NCBI RefSeq assembly: GCF_004379255.2
Contig: NC_056052.1
Location: 1,736,001-1,800,000 of the forward strand
Direction: 5' to 3'
From: Salvia splendens
Lineage: Eukaryota; Streptophyta; Magnoliopsida; Lamiales; Lamiaceae
Length of the DNA stretch: 64,000 nt
The position numbers and the translations under genes were made by a program. The notes under the pieces were generated by a model. That model saw nothing but the letters and a program-made list of their open reading frames with translations, was not told where the DNA came from and made no database searches. This document shows positions 60,620 through 64,000 of the stretch, in pieces. How positions within the stretch are numbered: position 1 is the stretch's first letter; each line of letters begins with the position of its first letter.

Positions 60620-61831
60620 AGAATATGATTTTCCTAAATAATAATAAAAATATTTATACTATAGTATTCCATTTATGAGGATGGTATGTCAATTATACAT
60701 GTATATAACTATAAACACCATGAGTTATTTGAATTAGGGACCGAAGTAAGGGTCCTACTATCATGTTCTCTTTCTACATTTTTTTTTGGTTTTTGGTATA
60801 GTATTGGAGTGTTGATGTAATGATGTTTTGTTATACGGATAAACAGAAAGTAAAAAAGGAAAATGTTGGTATGATTGCAACTTGGACGATTGATTAAATA
60901 TTATATATTCACATCCTTTGGCGCTGTATTATTTTGACTTGTGAACTTATATTTAAATTATTCGTTTTGTGATGACAGAGTCACGCTTATAAAATAGTGT
61001 CGACATAATGATTATCATATATCAAAACCTCCAAAAAATTATCATTTGTGAGAATTGAGGAGAACAGTATAATTTGAATTGGATGCAACCGACAGATCTT
61101 AATAAAAATATAGGCATATCACCTGCCAAATAAATGCACTTATCAGGTAACTTGAATTGAATAAATATTTCTTTTCTTTTACACCGTATATATATACGTA
61201 TTTCTTTTCTTTTACTCCGTAGTGAAATTGGGCTAGTCGTGATTTGAATCACGATCAAACAATTGTCAAGTGATTTTATGTTATTTACAATTAATAACTA
61301 AAATTCATCATAACTGGAACCGGTTCTATATATTTACCTACAATAACAATTCATACTCACAAAACTTTTTGACGTGAATAACACAATTATTCCTACAAAT
61401 TCAATAGAATAATTCACAGCTGTGAATCTACCCTATTTTGTCTATAATTCACCATCAAAACCTTCTAAAGACATGAACTAACGTTTTTTATTAGACAAAT
61501 GGTCACTAAATTCGCACAATGTTTTTTGGTTTTTCCCATAAATTTCAATTGGTCATCATGAACGTTAACCCAAACTTATTACCTGTATACATCAATTTAT
61601 TTACAACTTATACGACCAGGGTCCACCATTAAGTTTGATTTTTTCATAATTTGAATTCGACATAAATCAGAGACGATCTTGCTTTTACATACTAGGTATA
61701 AACCGTGTGGTTTTGTGCATTAATTGGGTTCAAATTTTTTTTACTTTCCACCAAAACTCAATAATGTAGCAAATTAACTGCATTAAGTTTTAAATTTTAA
61801 GGACCAATAATTCATTTTTTACTAGAATTAA
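60620..61831. other. CYP716 3' flank and AT-rich spacer
   Basis: 3' UTR to roughly 60900, then AT-rich sequence without a supported gene. A short direct repeat (TATTTCTTTTCTTTTAC) occurs twice around 61165-61220. Confidence 0.5.
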
Positions 61832-62166
61832 TGTTACGGACGTTCTCCGTAACGAGGCCGGATGGCTAACTTCTCGGAGAGATAAGGTGATCGAACCTTC
61901 GACGTGCTCGAAGGAAAGCTCACGAATTGCTGATTTTCGGACGTTCTCCGATGAACAACAATTTGGAAACGAAATATGATATTCTTGTTACTCAAGACAA
62001 GTTTGTGGAAAATAATATATTCATTCCATTTATAAAGTGATAACAATAACTCCTATTTATAATGCTACTAACTTAATGAACAAGAAACAAATATCTAAAC
62101 AAATATGTAAAAGATATGGTAAATCAAATATGCAACTAAATAATTGGGATATGGATGATCGTATCA
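61832..62166 (-). repeat. LTR of the non-autonomous element (complete copy)
   Basis: Minus-strand TATAAATAG box at the complement of 62053-62061. Three short hairpins cluster at the U5 end: GTTACGG/CCGTAAC (61833-61853), CCTTCGA/TCGAAGG (61896-61914) and TCGG/CCGA (61937-61951). The first and third share the core GGACGTTCTCC. Confidence 0.88.
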
Positions 62167-62180
62167 ACTCCCCCACGGTT
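62167..62180 (-). other. Polypurine tract of the non-autonomous element
   Basis: The minus strand reads ACCGTGGGGGAGT directly before the LTR start TGATACGA. A similar tract with the same LTR-edge bases lies inside the element at 62897-62945. Confidence 0.65.
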
Positions 62181-62196
62181 GAAATCCACCTTGTCC

Positions 62197-63657
62197 TCAA
62201 GGTGAGAACCATGAACCATTGACGAGAGTTGAAAGCGAAAGCTTTTGCGAGGCGTCTCCTCCTGGATCAAACACATATCGAACAACTGAATATCTCCCTT
62301 TATCACCTTTGTCAAAAATCAACAAAGGAGACCCGATTTTTCCGGAAAAATTCCTTGCCAAATCGTAAAGCTTGTTCACGCCTCCAAGAATGTTCGAATC
62401 CAACACGTCATTGCGCGGAGGGATCAACCTTGCATCGGTATCGAGCGATGTTGATCGATGATTCATACTTGTAACATCACTGATACTCAAATCCACATAG
62501 ACACCAACAATTATGCACAAACCGGTGTAAGCATTATCTCCTTTCTTGCCCCAACAATTCTCAACAATAGATTTGGATTGCACTTGAACAACAGGGAATG
62601 AAGCGATGACCTTCGGCACAATCAATTCTTCACTTCGGTCATTCACGCATTGCGTCGTGCTGCTCGGCTGCGTCGTGCTGCTCGGCTCCGGAAGCGCTGC
62701 GTCGTGCTGCTCGGCTGTTGTCGCCTCCAGCTCGGCATGCTCCAGCTCGGCATGCTCCAGCTCGGCATGCTCCAGCTCGGCATGATCCAGCTCGACATGC
62801 TGCTCTGCTGTTGTCGCCTCCAGCTCGGCATGCTCCAGCTCGGCATGATCCAGCTCGGCATGCTGCTCTGCTGTTGCGTCTGGTGTCGGGGGTCTCGTAT
62901 CAACCCCCCCTCCGTTAAAAATCGCCTTGTCCACAAGGCGAACCTCCGGGAACTGCCTACCAATCGCCTCCATCGGCTCCCACGTTGGCGTGGGGCCATA
63001 CAACAGTTCTGGTTCTGGTACTGGCTGTGGCGGTGGTTCCGGCAGCGGAGGAGCGCGAATCTCTCCCACACGACAACCGGATGTACGGGAGGGCGGATCC
63101 CAGCAAGATCGGCGACGCCTCGATCCGGAATAGAAGTCCACATAGTGTTGTTGTTCGGACTCTTCCATCCCCAGGTATCGATCCCGCGGCCTGTCCCAGC
63201 ACGTGCGGTGGCAAGGCTCGGGGCGATCGCGGTACGGCGCCCGATGAACGTTCTGCTGCTGAAGACAGTCGTCGCGCCAATGTAATGCGCGGGCAGCGCC
63301 TCGTCGACGACGGATATCCCCACCACGGTCTCGTCGTCCGTGGATGAAAGGCTGGTGGACATCGTCGTCTGCCGCCCAAGCGTCGCGCGGGGAGTGATAC
63401 CCTTCGTCATCAGGTTCGTCCGAGAAATAGGGGGGATCAGGTTCGGGAACGCGCGGCGCTTCCAACTTCTCCAGCCTGAGTTCCATTCTGTCAAATCGCG
63501 CCAAGATCTTCTCCAACCCGGTGGAGAAAATCGCGGCTGTTCCTGCCACATCGTGTGGCGCCTCGGCGGCAGCCTGGAAATTGCGGCGCGGATATCGCGG
63601 CTGGTCGTCGCCGCTGGCGCTAGAAGGAGGGGGCTGATATTGGTGGTAAGTAGCCAT
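62197..63657 (-). CDS. ORF of the non-autonomous LTR element, gag-like N-terminus
   Basis: A 486-codon frame opening MATYHQYQPPP. Residues about 45-70 form a short coiled coil (LEKILARFDRMELRLEKLE), as in many plant gag-like proteins. A charged Arg/Asp-rich part follows, then a proline-rich part (PPLPEPPPQPVPEPE), a repeat of HAELE pentapeptides (about residues 260-317) and a distinct C-terminal 130 residues (IVPKVIASFPVVQVQ...) that I do not recognise. No CCHC knuckle, protease or polymerase motif is seen. It may be a packaging protein, or partly captured host sequence. Function unknown; the open frame over 1.46 kb with internal repeats argues for maintained coding. Confidence 0.6.
   Translation of the reverse strand: MATYHQYQPPPSSASGDDQPRYPRRNFQAAAEAPHDVAGTAAIFSTGLEKILARFDRMELRLEKLEAPRVPEPDPPYFSDEPDDEGYHSPRDAWAADDDVHQPFIHGRRDRGGDIRRRRGAARALHWRDDCLQQQNVHRAPYRDRPEPCHRTCWDRPRDRYLGMEESEQQHYVDFYSGSRRRRSCWDPPSRTSGCRVGEIRAPPLPEPPPQPVPEPELLYGPTPTWEPMEAIGRQFPEVRLVDKAIFNGGGVDTRPPTPDATAEQHAELDHAELEHAELEATTAEQHVELDHAELEHAELEHAELEHAELEATTAEQHDAALPEPSSTTQPSSTTQCVNDRSEELIVPKVIASFPVVQVQSKSIVENCWGKKGDNAYTGLCIIVGVYVDLSISDVTSMNHRSTSLDTDARLIPPRNDVLDSNILGGVNKLYDLARNFSGKIGSPLLIFDKGDKGRYSVVRYVFDPGGDASQKLSLSTLVNGSWFSP
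62707..62878. repeat. In-frame minisatellite (15-bp unit) with higher-order structure
   Basis: Units of (C/A)TCCAGCTCGGCATG: five at 62725-62799, then three at 62818-62862. Each block is bordered by CTGCTCTGCTGTTGTCGC-like 18-bp linkers (62707, 62800, 62863). The unit length is a multiple of three, so the ORF frame is kept and codes HAELE/HAELD repeats with ATTAEQ linkers. Confidence 0.9.
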
Positions 63658-63736
63658 AACTAATACGGGAAAAAACGATGTTGGAGTGGAGGGTTCGGTG
63701 GTATTTTTTTTTTTTTTTTTTTTTATGGAGGATGAG

Positions 63737-63754
63737 TACGGGATGAAAGCACCA
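63737..63754 (-). other. Primer-binding site of the non-autonomous element
   Basis: The minus strand reads TGGTGCTTTCATCCCGTA two bases after the LTR end, as for a tRNA 3' end (...GCACCA). It differs from the site shared by the Gypsy and Copia elements, so its helper is probably a different family. Confidence 0.65.
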
Positions 63755-63756
63755 GT

Positions 63757-64000
63757 TGTTACGGACGTTCTCCGTAACGAGGCCGGATGGCTAACTTCTC
63801 GGAGAGATAAGGTGATCGAACCTTCGACGTGCTCGAAGGAAAGCTCACGAATTGCTGATTTTCGGACGTTCTCCGATGAACAACAATTTGGAAACGAAAT
63901 ATGATATTCTTGTTACTCAAGACAAGTTTGTGGAAAATAATATATTCATTCCATTTATAAAGTGATAACAATAACTCCTATTTATAATGCTACTAACTTA
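63757..64000 (-). repeat. LTR of the non-autonomous element (cut by window end)
   Basis: Matches 61832-62075 without a visible difference. It is the 5' LTR in element orientation. Confidence 0.88.

Larger units (their letters stand above)
61832..64000 (-). mobile_element. Non-autonomous LTR retrotransposon (truncated by window end)
   Basis: LTR 61832-62166 (335 bp, TG...CA) is repeated from 63757 to the window end (first 244 bp, apparently identical). The element reads on the minus strand: LTR, primer-binding site 63737-63754, a 486-codon ORF, polypurine tract, LTR. The interior is only 1590 bp and has no protease, RT, RNase H or integrase, so it depends on a helper. Expected full length is about 2.26 kb. 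The outer target duplication cannot be checked because the right edge is outside the window. Confidence 0.85.

Noticed and set aside
62643..63551. 302-codon and 211-codon frames overlapping the non-autonomous element ORF
   Set aside because: Open only because of the low-complexity repeat and GC-rich sequence. The 486-codon frame has the natural start, the coiled coil and the full span between primer site and polypurine tract.

Overview
This window is nuclear DNA of a flowering plant. Every host gene is interrupted by GT-AG introns, the gene families are plant-specific (auxin response factor, MET1-type methyltransferase, pollen-type LRR receptor kinase, RLCK-VII kinase, CYP716 cytochrome P450), and the AT-rich spacers carry plant Stowaway-type MITEs and LTR retrotransposons. 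The gene sequences look eudicot, plausibly asterid/Lamiales, but the species cannot be fixed from sequence alone. No tRNA, rRNA or CRISPR array was found.

Layout. 1-5275 (+): 3' 13 exons of an ARF7/ARF19-class auxin response factor. 7384-18080: a complete Tat/Retand-like Gypsy retrotransposon with two 598-bp LTRs that look identical and a CGTAT target duplication. Its gag-pro and pol lie on the minus strand and two further genes, one of them spliced, lie on the plus strand. 19513-25802 (+): complete MET1 CG-maintenance DNA methyltransferase (11 coding exons, 1557 aa). 26141-29118 (-): pollen-receptor-like LRR kinase (PRK family, 661 aa) with pseudokinase features. 32885-37611 (+): RPN13/ADRM1 proteasome ubiquitin receptor (13 coding exons, 314 aa). 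38175-47093 (-): PBL17-like cytoplasmic kinase (6 exons, 434 aa). Intron 5 of this gene holds a complete Copia element (39076-44467, 601-bp LTRs, AGATA target duplication) and intron 1 holds a nine-copy tandem array of about 105 bp per unit. 49720-52430 (+): prefoldin subunit 1 (5 exons, 128 aa) with a 69-bp MITE in its last intron. 56039-56799: a deletion-derived PIF/Harbinger element. 58797-60619 (+): CYP716A-like P450 (3 exons, 482 aa). 61832-64000: a non-autonomous LTR element with a 486-aa ORF and no reverse transcriptase, cut by the window end.

The host genes are not a functional cluster. MET1/PRK and RPN13/PBL17-like are tail-to-tail pairs. The exon models given for the six complete genes keep frame across every junction and end at a stop; the ARF model does so from its second exon onward.

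The most interesting material is in the retroelements. (1) The Gypsy element has a two-gene cassette antisense to its genomic RNA, one gene with two introns and its own TATA-like sequence. (2) Its gag-pro and pol are in one frame, separated by a single UAG followed by CAA UCA, which fits the UAG-CAR-YYA leaky-stop consensus. (3) The unrelated Gypsy and Copia elements share an identical 19-nt primer-binding region and a two-part hairpin at the same place in U5, with conserved outer stem and junctions but different inner stems. (4) The non-autonomous element carries a second internal copy of its polypurine tract and LTR edge. The young Gypsy insertion also lies less than 1 kb upstream of MET1, a gene that helps silence such elements.
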